Source of the DNA: an uncultured Roseibium sp. | GTDB taxonomy: Bacteria; Pseudomonadota; Alphaproteobacteria; Rhizobiales; Stappiaceae | Assembly: GCF_947496995.1 (NCBI RefSeq) | Contig: NZ_CANMFD010000001.1 | Location: 178,692-242,691, forward strand | Reading direction: 5' to 3' | DNA: 64,000 nucleotides | In this document: one piece after another, positions 1-8,254 of the stretch | Numbering within the stretch: position 1 is the stretch's first letter | Layout: each line of letters starts with the position of its first letter | Translations under genes and position numbers: made by a program | The notes under the pieces: model-generated | The model's database searches: none | The model's input: the letters and a program-made list of their open reading frames with translations, nothing else | Told to the model about the DNA's origin: nothing

Positions 1-373
1 TCTTCGCGCCCGTGTTCGACAGCACCAGACCCTGGATCAGGGACGGCTGCCTGCTCGCCAGGAGCTGCCCGATCATGCCGCCGATGGAAAGCCCGACGAA
101 TATGCACGAATGCACGCCGGCGTGCTTCAGGAGCTCCTGCGTATCCTCGACCAGGCTGTCCATGGAATAGGGAGCCGGCGGGCAGGACGACAGCCCGTGG
201 CCGCGCTTGTCGAAGCGGATCAGCCGCAGGCCCTGTTTCGGCAACAGCGCAATCACCTTGTCCCAGAGCCGAAGGTCGGTCCCGAGCGAATTGGCGAAGA
301 CGACCGGCACCCCTTCCGGGTCTCCGTCTTCACGCCAGTGAATGTCAGCGGAGGAAAGCCTTGCGATCTTCAT
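1..373 (-). CDS. pcaD: 3-oxoadipate enol-lactonase (partial, C-terminus off window)
   Basis: Alpha/beta hydrolase that would open 3-oxoadipate enol-lactone in the cytoplasmic beta-ketoadipate pathway. About 124 N-terminal residues are in the window. They show the strand beginning PVVFANSLGTD with the oxyanion region, RFDKRGHGLS, and the nucleophile elbow GLSIGG (residues 94-99, Ser96). Its ATG overlaps the pobA stop by one base (TGATG), so the two genes are translationally coupled. The enzyme acts downstream of protocatechuate, which pobA makes, and that context is the main reason for choosing PcaD over another alpha/beta hydrolase. The catalytic Asp and His lie outside the window. Confidence 0.85.
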   Translation of the reverse strand, partial: MKIARLSSADIHWREDGDPEGVPVVFANSLGTDLRLWDKVIALLPKQGLRLIRFDKRGHGLSSCPPAPYSMDSLVEDTQELLKHAGVHSCIFVGLSIGGMIGQLLASRQPSLIQGLVLSNTGAK

Positions 374-1542
374 CAGTAGGGCAACCCGACATAGTTCTGC
401 GCGAACCACTTCTGTGCCGTTTCGTGATAGTGAAGCGACTGGATCTCCGCGCGCTGCATCTTCAGATCGAACTCCGACTGATCCGGGAACCGGTGCAGCA
501 GATTGGTGGTCGCCCAGCTGAAGCGTTCGGCTTTCCAGACGCGCGCCAGCGCCTTTTCCGAATAGCTGTCGATGCCCTCGCTGTCCTTGTCCAGATAGTA
601 GCGGACCAGTCCTTCGTTGAGATAATGAACGTCCGACGCGGCGGTGTTCAGGCCCTTGGCGCCGGTCGGCGGCACGATATGGGCCGCATCGCCGCACAGG
701 AACAGGCGGCCCCAGCGCATCGGTTCGCTGACGAAGGAGCGCAAGGGGGCAATCGACTTCTCGATGGAGGGGCCGGTCACCAGCTTGTCGGCGACGGAAT
801 CCGGGATCCGGCGTTTCAACTCGTCCCAGAACGCCTCGTCGCTCCATTCCTCGACCTTGTCTGTCAGCGCGCATTGAACATAGTAGCGCGACAGATGGTC
901 GTTGCGCATCGAGCAGAGCGCGAAACCGCGGCTGGAATTCGCATAGATCAGTTCGTCATGAACAGGCGGCGTCTCCGACAGGATGCCCAGCCAGCCGAAG
1001 GGGAAGACCTTCTCGTATTCCTTGCGGACGGTTTCCGGGATCGTCTGGCGGCTGACACCGTGGAAGCCGTCGCAGCCGGCCACGAAGTCGCAATCGATCC
1101 GCTGGTCCTGCCCGTCCGCCCTGAAGGTCACATAGGGCGCATCGCTGTCCACATCGCGGATCTCGACACCCTCGACCTCGAAAATCGTCTTGCCGTTGGC
1201 GGCTTCCCGAGCGTCATAGAGATCGTGGGTGACTTCCGTCTGCCCGTAGACGATGACATTCTGTCCGATCAGTTTCTTGAAATTGACGTCGAACAGTTCG
1301 TTCTCGTAGGAAATGCAGGTGCCGTGGTGGACGAAGCATTCCTTCTCCATCCTGTCGGCAACGCCCGCCTCGCGCATCATGTTGACCAGGCCTGTTTCCA
1401 GGATACCCGCCCGGATGCGGCGCAGCACATAGTCGCGTGTCTTGCGCTCCAGAACGACGGTGTCGATGCCCTTGAGGTGCAGCAGCTGTCCCAGCAACAG
1501 TCCGGATGGCCCTCCACCCACGATGACGACCTGTGTCCGCAT
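373..1542 (-). CDS. pobA: 4-hydroxybenzoate 3-monooxygenase
   Basis: FAD monooxygenase that hydroxylates 4-hydroxybenzoate to protocatechuate using NAD(P)H and oxygen. The 389 residues match the usual PobA length. The N-terminus carries the Rossmann motif GGGPSG (residues 9-14). A DG motif lies in CDFVAGCDGFHG, and the second FAD motif is LFLCGDAAHIVPPTG. Tyrosines in SRYYVQ and in the C-terminal NYVGLPY fit the substrate tyrosines (Tyr201 and Tyr385) of the Pseudomonas enzyme. It is divergent from the LysR gene pcaQ, which probably controls it, and is coupled to pcaD downstream. Confidence 0.95.
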   Translation of the reverse strand: MRTQVVIVGGGPSGLLLGQLLHLKGIDTVVLERKTRDYVLRRIRAGILETGLVNMMREAGVADRMEKECFVHHGTCISYENELFDVNFKKLIGQNVIVYGQTEVTHDLYDAREAANGKTIFEVEGVEIRDVDSDAPYVTFRADGQDQRIDCDFVAGCDGFHGVSRQTIPETVRKEYEKVFPFGWLGILSETPPVHDELIYANSSRGFALCSMRNDHLSRYYVQCALTDKVEEWSDEAFWDELKRRIPDSVADKLVTGPSIEKSIAPLRSFVSEPMRWGRLFLCGDAAHIVPPTGAKGLNTAASDVHYLNEGLVRYYLDKDSEGIDSYSEKALARVWKAERFSWATTNLLHRFPDQSEFDLKMQRAEIQSLHYHETAQKWFAQNYVGLPY

Positions 1543-1614
1543 GTGTTTCTCCCTGTATTCTCACCATATTGAATGTCCGAAAAAGAGAAGTAAAATGAGA
1601 AATGAAGCCATTTT

Positions 1615-1632
1615 GTTTCTAAAACAGGAAAC
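1615..1632. promoter_or_regulatory. Inverted repeat in pobA-pcaQ gap, possible LysR site
   Basis: GTTTC, an 8-base spacer and GAAAC form an 18-base inverted repeat just upstream of the pcaQ start, in the roughly 100-base AT-rich divergent gap. LysR regulators often bind interrupted palindromes in such gaps. It does not look like the published PcaQ box as I recall it (ATAACC/GGTTAA), so the assignment is tentative. Confidence 0.3.
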
Positions 1633-1643
1633 TAATACCCACC

Positions 1644-2564
1644 GTGATCGACCGTCGCATCAAGTTCCGCCACATCCAGTGTTTCGTTGAGATCGCACGC
1701 GAGCGCAGTCTGAAGCTGGCGGCGGACAAGCTCAACCTGACACAGCCGGCCATTTCGAAAACCCTCAAGGAGCTCGAGGAGATCATCGGGGCCACCTTGA
1801 TGACGCGCAACAGGGCGGGCATTGCGCTGACCAAGCAGGGAAAGGTCTTCCTGCATTTCGCACAGATTTCCCTGGCGAGCCTGCAGCAGGGGCTGGACGG
1901 TGTCGAAAAGGAAGGCGAACATGCCCGCCCGACGCTCAAGGTGGGCGCCCTGCCGAGTGTCGCGGCCAGTTTCATGCCTTCGGTCGTACGCGAATTTTCG
2001 GAGATGGCGCCCAATGTCATGCTGCAGATCATGGACGGTCCGCATGGATATCTGATCGAGCGGCTGAAACTGGGAGAGCTGGATGTGGTCATCGGCCGGT
2101 TGGGGCAGCCGGCGGCGATGGAGGGAATGTCCTTCACCCAGCTTTATTCCGAACGGGTCGATCTGGTGGTCCGGTCCGGTCATCCGCTGCTCAAGGCACC
2201 CGATATCAAGCGGATCGTCGACTGGCCCGTGATCTACCCGCCGGAGGGATCTGCGATCCGCCCGCTGGTCGAGCGCCTGATGATTGCCAGCGGCGTCGGC
2301 GAAATCCCCAACAAGATCGAGACCGTTTCCGGCGCGTTCGGCCGTGTCTATACCCGCAGGACGGATGCGGTCTGGGTGATTTCCTCCGGTGTGGTTCTCA
2401 ACGAGACGGCGGACGGCCATCTTGTCCGTCTGCCCTTCGATACCGGCATCACCAAGGGTCCGGTCGGCCTGATGGCCCGGCCGGACAGCCAGCCCGGCGC
2501 GGGCGAACAGGTATTCCGCCTCGCAGTGCAGGCTGTGATCGACGAACTCGGGCTGAAGTCGTAG
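1644..2564 (+). CDS. pcaQ: LysR-type regulator of aromatic catabolism, PcaQ-like
   Basis: Transcription factor of 306 residues with a GTG start. The N-terminal winged helix (residues about 8-66) contains AADKLNLTQPAISKTLKELE, and an effector-binding domain follows from about residue 90. The opening RIKFRHIQCFVEIARE resembles agrobacterial and rhizobial PcaQ, which activates pca genes in response to beta-carboxy-cis,cis-muconate. It is divergent from pobA-pcaD, which supports this role. A weak point is the distant ribosome site (AGGAAA about 14 bases before GTG). A plain LysR family member controlling pobA is the alternative. Confidence 0.8.
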   Translation: MIDRRIKFRHIQCFVEIARERSLKLAADKLNLTQPAISKTLKELEEIIGATLMTRNRAGIALTKQGKVFLHFAQISLASLQQGLDGVEKEGEHARPTLKVGALPSVAASFMPSVVREFSEMAPNVMLQIMDGPHGYLIERLKLGELDVVIGRLGQPAAMEGMSFTQLYSERVDLVVRSGHPLLKAPDIKRIVDWPVIYPPEGSAIRPLVERLMIASGVGEIPNKIETVSGAFGRVYTRRTDAVWVISSGVVLNETADGHLVRLPFDTGITKGPVGLMARPDSQPGAGEQVFRLAVQAVIDELGLKS

Positions 2565-2596
2565 ACGCCCCTGGCCCGAGAGGGCCGGTGGCTGCG

Positions 2597-3652
2597 TCAG
2601 AGCCCGAGCATCTTGTGGATCTGCTCCTTGTCGATGCCGCCGCCGGCGAAGTCGTCGAAGGCCTTGTCGGTGACTTCGATGATGTGGTTGGCGATGAACG
2701 GCGCGCCTTCCGCGGCGCCCTGTTGGGGGGATTTCAGGCAGCACTCCCATTCCAGCACGGCCCAGCTGTCATAGCCGTGTTGCGCCAGCTTGGAGAAGAT
2801 GCCGGAGAAGTCCACGTGACCGTCGCCGAGGGAGCGGAACCGGCCGGCGCGGTTGATCCAGCTCTGGTAGCCTGAATAGACGCCCTGGCGGCCGTCCGGA
2901 TTGAATTCCGCATCCTTCACGTGATAGGCGCAGATGCGCTCGTGATAGATGTCGATGAAGGCGAGATAATCCATCTGCTGCAGCAGAAAATGCGAGGGAT
3001 CGTAGTTGATCTGGCAGCGGCTGTGTCCGCCGAGCGCCTCGAGGAACATCTCGAAGGTGGCCCCGTCGAACACGTCCTCGCCGGGATGGATCTCGTAGCC
3101 GACGTCGACACCGTGTTCGTCATAGACATCGAGGATCGGCTTCCAGCGTTTCGCCAGCTCCGAGAAGGCTTCGTCGATGAGCCCGTCCGGCCGTTGCGGC
3201 CAGGGATAAAGATAGGGGAAAGCCAGCGATCCGGTGAAGCTGACGGAGGCGTCGAGGCCGAGGGTACGGCTGGCGACAGCCGCCTTCTTCATCTGGTCGA
3301 CGGCCCACTCCTGGCGGGCTTTCGGATTGCCGTGAACCTGCGCCGGGGCAAAGGCATCGAAGGATAGATCGTAGGCCGGATGAACCGCAACGAGCTGGCC
3401 CTGCAAATGGGTGGAGAGCTCGGTGATCTCGACGCCGGCATCGGCGCAAACGCCCTTGATCTCGTCGCAGTAGGTCCGGCTTTCGGCTGCCTTGTCGAGA
3501 TCGAACAGGCGGCTGTCGAAGGTGGGGATCTGGATACCCTTGTATCCGAGATCCGCCGCCCATTTCGCAATCGCTGGCAGCGTGTTGAACGGTGCCTCGT
3601 CTCCGGCGAACTGGGCGAGGAAAATTGCAGGTCCCTTGATCATTCCAGCCAT
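2597..3652 (-). CDS. Sugar phosphate isomerase/epimerase family TIM barrel (AP_endonuc_2)
   Basis: A 351-residue protein of the xylose-isomerase-like TIM barrel family. The metal-site pattern is visible: VGYEIHPGEDVF (Glu), CQINYDPSHFL (Asp/His), CAYHVKDAEF (His/Lys), then DGHVDFSGIF and AVLEWECC (Glu). These residues hold a divalent metal in family members that isomerise, epimerise or eliminate on keto sugars. The start is supported by GGGAGG five bases upstream. It is the last gene of the minus-strand operon, 39 bases after the GH43 gene. The exact substrate cannot be read from sequence. A role on an oxidised pentose or glycoside made by the dehydrogenase at 6344-7465 is plausible. Confidence 0.8.
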   Translation of the reverse strand: MAGMIKGPAIFLAQFAGDEAPFNTLPAIAKWAADLGYKGIQIPTFDSRLFDLDKAAESRTYCDEIKGVCADAGVEITELSTHLQGQLVAVHPAYDLSFDAFAPAQVHGNPKARQEWAVDQMKKAAVASRTLGLDASVSFTGSLAFPYLYPWPQRPDGLIDEAFSELAKRWKPILDVYDEHGVDVGYEIHPGEDVFDGATFEMFLEALGGHSRCQINYDPSHFLLQQMDYLAFIDIYHERICAYHVKDAEFNPDGRQGVYSGYQSWINRAGRFRSLGDGHVDFSGIFSKLAQHGYDSWAVLEWECCLKSPQQGAAEGAPFIANHIIEVTDKAFDDFAGGGIDKEQIHKMLGL

Positions 3653-3691
3653 GAATGCCTCCCTTTTATCTTGTTGAAGCGACCGCGCGTG

Positions 3692-5287
3692 TCACGTTCC
3701 CTCTGGTGCATATGAGAAACGGCTGAAGTCGGCGGTCTTGCCGAGGCCGGTCGTGTCGAAGGCGAGCATGCCGACAAAGGCGCCCGTGAACGATCCGTGT
3801 TCGCCGCGCCCGCCTTCGTCGGAAATCACGCTCGCATCGAGTTCCGGTCCGAAGGGTTGCCAGTCGCCGCCCTGCTTCCAGAAAAACTGCTGGCGCGCCT
3901 TGTCGACATCGACGGCAAGCTCGACCGGGCCGTCGGCAATCGCCACCGGATCGGCCGGGAAGCTGAGCCGTCCGTCCGGCCAGTTTCCCGGACAGGAGAG
4001 CAGCGTCAGACAGCGGCCGAGGCGTTCATTCCAGCTCACGGCAAGGAAATGGAACTTGTGCCGGTTGTAGTAGGTCGTCAGGCCCGCAGCCTGCTGGTAG
4101 GTGGTCGGGTCGAAGGCGGTCAGCGTCGTCTCCACACGGTAGGAAAGATGCTCCTGGCGCCGGGCGACGAGCGATTGCTCGTACCAGCTTCCGACGCTTT
4201 CCCGCCCGGTCAGGCGCAGCGCCGATCCCGTCAGGGTGAACAGCCGCTCGGGATAGGGCGTCCGCAGCCACTGGAATTCCTCCGGCAATTTTTTGCCGCT
4301 GAATTCCCGGTCGATCCGTTGCGGCGGCCGCGGGACGGCATCTCCCGGACCGGGAACGTCAAGCTGCGGCAGGGGGCCGCCCTCGTACAGATACAGCCAG
4401 CCGTCGTCGCGCCATTCGCATTTCTGGATCGCCGTCTCCCGTCCGAGCGGCGAGAACCGGCCCGGCAGGGGGCGGGAACACAGATGGGTGTGATAGACCT
4501 GACCGTCCGGCGTTTCCACGATCTGGCCATGGCCGGCCCGCTGCAGAGCACAGTCCGGAGCATCCTTCGCGGTGATCAGGAAGGTGTCGGGATGAAGCTC
4601 GTACGGCCCGTCGATCGATCGCGACCGGGCCATGGTGACAGCATGGCCGTATCCGGTGCCGCCTTCGGCGACGGTCAGATAGTACCAGCCGTCGCGCTTG
4701 TGAAGATGCGGGCCTTCGGTCAGCCCGTGGGCGCTGCCGGAAAAGATCTTTTTCGGCGTGCCGACAAGCCCGCCGGTTTCCGACCATTCCTGCAACAGGA
4801 TACCATCGAAGGCCGGATGGCGCGGATGGCCGCCTATGGAGTTGGAAATATGGTTCCACTGGAGCACCAGGAACCATTTGCGCCCGTCGTCGTCGTGGAA
4901 GAGCGAGGGATCGAACCCGTGTGACGAAACATGGACCGGATCGCTCCACGGGCCCTCGATGGAGGGCGCGGTCACGATGTAGTTGTGCGCGTCCTTGAAA
5001 TTCCCGTCCAGCCGCTTCACGTCCGTATAGACCAGCCAGAACCGTCCATCCGCATGGCTGAGGCAGGGCGCCCAGATGCCTCCGCTGTCCGGATTGCCGC
5101 GCATGTCGAGCTGGCTCGCGCGGTCGAGCGGACGGCAGGCCAGATCCCAGTTCACCAGATCTTTCGAGCGGTGGATCTGGACCCCCGGATACCATTCAAA
5201 GGTCGAGGTGGCGATGAAATACTCATCGCCCGCCCGACAGATGGAAGGATCCGGGTTGAAGCCCGGCAGGATGGGGTTGCGGATCAT
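3692..5287 (-). CDS. Glycoside hydrolase family 43, beta-xylosidase/arabinofuranosidase type
   Basis: Five-bladed propeller hydrolase of 531 residues with a C-terminal GH43-associated beta-sandwich (about residues 330-525), the layout of XynB-type beta-xylosidases. Catalytic residues are visible: general base Asp13 in GFNPDPS, the pKa-modulating Asp in SHGFDPSLFHDDDG and the acid Glu in LTEGPHLHKRDGWYYL. No signal peptide is present, so it would cleave imported oligosaccharides in the cytoplasm. Its ATG overlaps the stop of the upstream aldo/keto reductase gene by four bases (ATGA). With the ABC transporter in the same operon it points to uptake of short xylo- or arabinoxylo-oligosaccharides. 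Confidence 0.9.
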   Translation of the reverse strand: MIRNPILPGFNPDPSICRAGDEYFIATSTFEWYPGVQIHRSKDLVNWDLACRPLDRASQLDMRGNPDSGGIWAPCLSHADGRFWLVYTDVKRLDGNFKDAHNYIVTAPSIEGPWSDPVHVSSHGFDPSLFHDDDGRKWFLVLQWNHISNSIGGHPRHPAFDGILLQEWSETGGLVGTPKKIFSGSAHGLTEGPHLHKRDGWYYLTVAEGGTGYGHAVTMARSRSIDGPYELHPDTFLITAKDAPDCALQRAGHGQIVETPDGQVYHTHLCSRPLPGRFSPLGRETAIQKCEWRDDGWLYLYEGGPLPQLDVPGPGDAVPRPPQRIDREFSGKKLPEEFQWLRTPYPERLFTLTGSALRLTGRESVGSWYEQSLVARRQEHLSYRVETTLTAFDPTTYQQAAGLTTYYNRHKFHFLAVSWNERLGRCLTLLSCPGNWPDGRLSFPADPVAIADGPVELAVDVDKARQQFFWKQGGDWQPFGPELDASVISDEGGRGEHGSFTGAFVGMLAFDTTGLGKTADFSRFSYAPEGT

Positions 5288-6330
5288 TTACGCTGGGGCC
5301 CCTTGCGCTCTGAGGATGCGGCCCACAGGTTGACATCCGCTTCGCGGGTCTTTGCCTCGATCTCCTGAAGTTCGGCGTCGGTGAAGTCCAGATTTTCGAT
5401 ACAGGCGACGCAATCCCTGACCTGCTCCGCCCGGCTGGCGCCGATCAGCGCCGTCGTGACCCGGCCGTGGCGCAGAACCCAGGCAAGCGCCATCTGGGCC
5501 AGTGTCTGGCCGCGCTTCGCGGCGATGTCGTTCAGCGCCCGGATGGTTGCCAGGTTGTCCTCGCTCAGGAAGCCGGTCTGCAGGGACTTGCCCTGGGACG
5601 CCCGGCTGCCTTCCGGAATGCCTTTCAGATACTTGTTCGTCAGCATGCCCTGGGCGAGCGGCGTGAAGGCGATGGAGCCGATACCAAGGTCGTCCAGCGT
5701 ATCGAGCAGGCCGTCTTCTTCCACCCAGCGGTTGATCATCGAGTAGCTCGGCTGATGGATCAGGCACGGGGTGCCCAGCTCCTTCAGGATGGCGACCGCT
5801 TCGCGGGTGCGCTTCGAGTTGTAGGACGAGATGCCGACATAAAGCGCCCGCCCGGAGCGCACGATATGGTCGAGCGCCCCCATGGTTTCTTCCAGCGGCG
5901 TGTCCGGGTCGTAGCGGTGGGAATAGAAGATATCGACATAGTCGAGCCCCATCCGCTTCAGCGACTGGTCGCAGGAGGCGATCAGATACTTGCGGCTGCC
6001 CCATTCCCCGTAGGGCCCGGGCCACATGCCGTAACCTGCCTTGGACGAGATGATCATCTCGTCGCGGTAAGGCGCGAAATCCGTCCTCAGCAACTCGCCG
6101 AAAGCCTGTTCCGCGGCGCCCGGTCTGGGGCCGTAATTGTTGGCCAGATCGAAATGCGTGATACCGAGATCGAACGCGGTGCGGGCGATCTCGCGCTTGC
6201 GCTCATGCGGCGTGTCATCGCCGAAATTGTGCCACAGGCCGAGCGAGATCGCGGGCAGTTTCAGGCCCGAATTTCCGCACCGGCGGTATTCCATCTTGTC
6301 GTAGCGTGTTTGCGCGGCTGTCCAGGTCAT
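5284..6330 (-). CDS. Aldo/keto reductase (YghZ/L-glyceraldehyde-3-phosphate reductase-like)
   Basis: NADP-dependent aldo/keto reductase of 348 residues. The AKR tetrad region is visible: DLGITHFDLANNYGP (Asp, Tyr), EMIISSKAGYGM (Lys) and DIFYSHRYDPDTP (His). The loop GPYGEWGSRKYL is typical of the YghZ/Kv-beta-like branch. I chose the internal ATG at 6330 because GGAG lies about ten bases upstream. A longer reading frame to 6384 would overlap the preceding gene. It sits between a dehydrogenase and a GH43 gene, so it probably reduces a sugar-derived aldehyde or ketone. The substrate is unknown. Confidence 0.85.
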   Translation of the reverse strand: MTWTAAQTRYDKMEYRRCGNSGLKLPAISLGLWHNFGDDTPHERKREIARTAFDLGITHFDLANNYGPRPGAAEQAFGELLRTDFAPYRDEMIISSKAGYGMWPGPYGEWGSRKYLIASCDQSLKRMGLDYVDIFYSHRYDPDTPLEETMGALDHIVRSGRALYVGISSYNSKRTREAVAILKELGTPCLIHQPSYSMINRWVEEDGLLDTLDDLGIGSIAFTPLAQGMLTNKYLKGIPEGSRASQGKSLQTGFLSEDNLATIRALNDIAAKRGQTLAQMALAWVLRHGRVTTALIGASRAEQVRDCVACIENLDFTDAELQEIEAKTREADVNLWAASSERKGPQRK

Positions 6331-6343
6331 GAAGTGCTCCAGT

Positions 6344-7465
6344 TCAGGCCAGAAGGCCCTGTGCAGCCTGCGGATCGAGAGCATCCGGCCGGCCGCAGGT
6401 CGTGTTGATGTCGATGAACCGCCCGCTTTCGCCCGAGGCGAGGATCGACGTCATGACGTCGACCACATGCAGGGCAAATTCCAGCGAGCAGCGGTGCGGA
6501 CGGCCTTCCAGGATGGCGAGCGCCATGTCCGCAAGTCCGGCCGTCCGGTAATTTGCATGGGTTCGGTCGTTGCTCTTCGAGAACGGATGTTTCCAGGCTT
6601 CGGTAATATTAACGAAGCTGCCCTTCTCTGTCATGCGGACTTCGCCGCCGAAGAAATTCGGATCGGGAACATGCAGTGTGCCGTCCCGCCCGTAAAGCTC
6701 CATGTTGGAGTGGCCATGCTGCCAGACATCCCAGGAAGCGCAATAGGTGACCTGTGCGCCTGAATGGAATTCCATCACCGCGTGGATGGTGGTCGGTGTC
6801 TCCACCTTGATCTTTTCGCCGAAGCGCGGCTGGGAGGTGATGGTCCGCTCCTCCGATCCGGAGGAACTCATGGCGGTTACCCGTTTCACCGGTCCGAGAA
6901 GCTGCACCAGGTTGGAGACGTAATAAGGCCCGAGATCGAGGATCGGACCGCCGCCGGCCTGAAAGAAGAAGTCCGGGTTCGGATGCCAGCTTTCCATGCC
7001 AGGGCTCTGCACGAAACAGGTCCCGGACGTCACCTTGCCGATGGCGCCGCTATCGATCAGATGCCGGGCGAGCTGATGCGACCCGCCCAGGAATGTGTCC
7101 GGCGCGGAGCCGACCCGAAGACCCTTGGCCTCGGCGATGGCTGCAAGAGCCTGGCCCTGTTCGACACTCAGCACGAAGGGTTTTTCGGAATAGACGTGCT
7201 TGCCGGCTTCCAGCACCTGTTTCGATACGTCGAAATGGGCAGCCGGAACGGTCAGGTTGACGATGATGTCGATGTCGTCGGCGGCCAGCAGGCCCTCAAC
7301 CGTTTCGGACCGCAGGCCGAACTCTTCGGCGCGGGCTTTCGCCGCCGCTTCGTTGATGTCCGCGCAGGCGCGTACCTCGATCCCCCGGAAAAGGGGCGAA
7401 AGGCGCATGTAGGCAGCGGAAATATTGCCGCATCCGAGGATGCCGATCCCAAGTGTCTTGCTCAT
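6344..7465 (-). CDS. Gfo/Idh/MocA family sugar dehydrogenase
   Basis: A 373-residue NAD(P)-dependent oxidoreductase. The N-terminal Rossmann fold begins GIGILGCGNISAAYMRLSP and runs to about residue 120. The conserved EKPF motif (YSEKPFVLS) supplies the catalytic lysine, and the C-terminal half is the alpha/beta substrate domain with GGGPILDLGPYYV. Members oxidise hydroxyls of inositols, hexoses, pentoses and glycosides, often at C3. The start has GAGGA upstream. The next gene downstream begins 13 bases after its stop, and the TIM-barrel gene upstream ends nine bases before its start, so they belong to one operon. Confidence 0.88.
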   Translation of the reverse strand: MSKTLGIGILGCGNISAAYMRLSPLFRGIEVRACADINEAAAKARAEEFGLRSETVEGLLAADDIDIIVNLTVPAAHFDVSKQVLEAGKHVYSEKPFVLSVEQGQALAAIAEAKGLRVGSAPDTFLGGSHQLARHLIDSGAIGKVTSGTCFVQSPGMESWHPNPDFFFQAGGGPILDLGPYYVSNLVQLLGPVKRVTAMSSSGSEERTITSQPRFGEKIKVETPTTIHAVMEFHSGAQVTYCASWDVWQHGHSNMELYGRDGTLHVPDPNFFGGEVRMTEKGSFVNITEAWKHPFSKSNDRTHANYRTAGLADMALAILEGRPHRCSLEFALHVVDVMTSILASGESGRFIDINTTCGRPDALDPQAAQGLLA

Positions 7466-7474
7466 GGTCTGTCC

Positions 7475-8224
7475 TCAATAGGTGCGAAAGGCGTCGATGG
7501 AACGGCTTGCGAAACGGTCGAAGTCGGACGGCTTGTCGTGCTCCATCACGAACAGGTTGACGCCGGCGCTGCGCAGGGCTGCCATGATGGCTTTCCAGTC
7601 GAGCGTGCCGTGTCCCACATCCGCCCAGCCGTCCTCGTCAAGGCACTCGCCTTCCGGGGCGATGTCCTTCACATGGGCGGTGGTGATGCGGTCCGCATGG
7701 CGGTCGATCCATTCGAGCGGATCCTGCCCGCCGCGGGCGATCCAGGCGATGTCGGCTTCCCACTCGATGGTCGGCGCCGCGGTGAGCAGAATGTCCATGG
7801 GCAACCGGCCGTCCGCGCAGGCGGCGAATTCGAAGTTGTGATTGTGCCAGCCGAACCGCAATCCGGCATCGCGCACCTTGGCGCCGATGGCTTCCAGGCG
7901 TTCGCCGATCGATTGCCACATGACCGCGTCCGACACGCGTTGTTCGGGCGGTACGGCCGGCACGAACAGGCGGCGCATACCGAGAGTCTCGGCGGTGTCG
8001 ATGACCTTGTTGAAGTCGGTCTCAAACTGTTCCATCGGAAAGAAATGTCCGGACGGCATGGTCAGACCATTGGCGTCGAGAAGCTTTTTGAAGCCCGCCG
8101 CGTCCTCGTAATTACCGCCGAAACCCTCGACCTGCGTATAGCCGAGCTGCGCGAGTCGTTCGAGAACCGGTTCCCACGGGGTAAATTCACGCGCGGAATA
8201 GAGCTGGAAGGAGATATCCATCAT
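7475..8224 (-). CDS. Sugar phosphate isomerase/epimerase family protein
   Basis: TIM-barrel protein of 249 residues, shorter than the relative at 2597-3652. Metal-binding residues of the family can be followed: FGWHNHNFEF (His/Glu), EWEADIAWIARGG (Asp), TTAHVKDIAPEGE (His/Lys) and LFVMEHDKP (Glu). Starts at 8224 and 8221 are both possible (ATGATG after AGGA). Two members of this family beside a Gfo/Idh dehydrogenase suggest a two-step oxidation and isomerisation or elimination of a sugar. Hydroxypyruvate isomerase or a 2-keto-sugar epimerase are other readings. Confidence 0.82.
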   Translation of the reverse strand: MMDISFQLYSAREFTPWEPVLERLAQLGYTQVEGFGGNYEDAAGFKKLLDANGLTMPSGHFFPMEQFETDFNKVIDTAETLGMRRLFVPAVPPEQRVSDAVMWQSIGERLEAIGAKVRDAGLRFGWHNHNFEFAACADGRLPMDILLTAAPTIEWEADIAWIARGGQDPLEWIDRHADRITTAHVKDIAPEGECLDEDGWADVGHGTLDWKAIMAALRSAGVNLFVMEHDKPSDFDRFASRSIDAFRTY

Positions 8225-8254
8225 ACTTGTCCTGAATGTGCCGGAAATCGCGGT

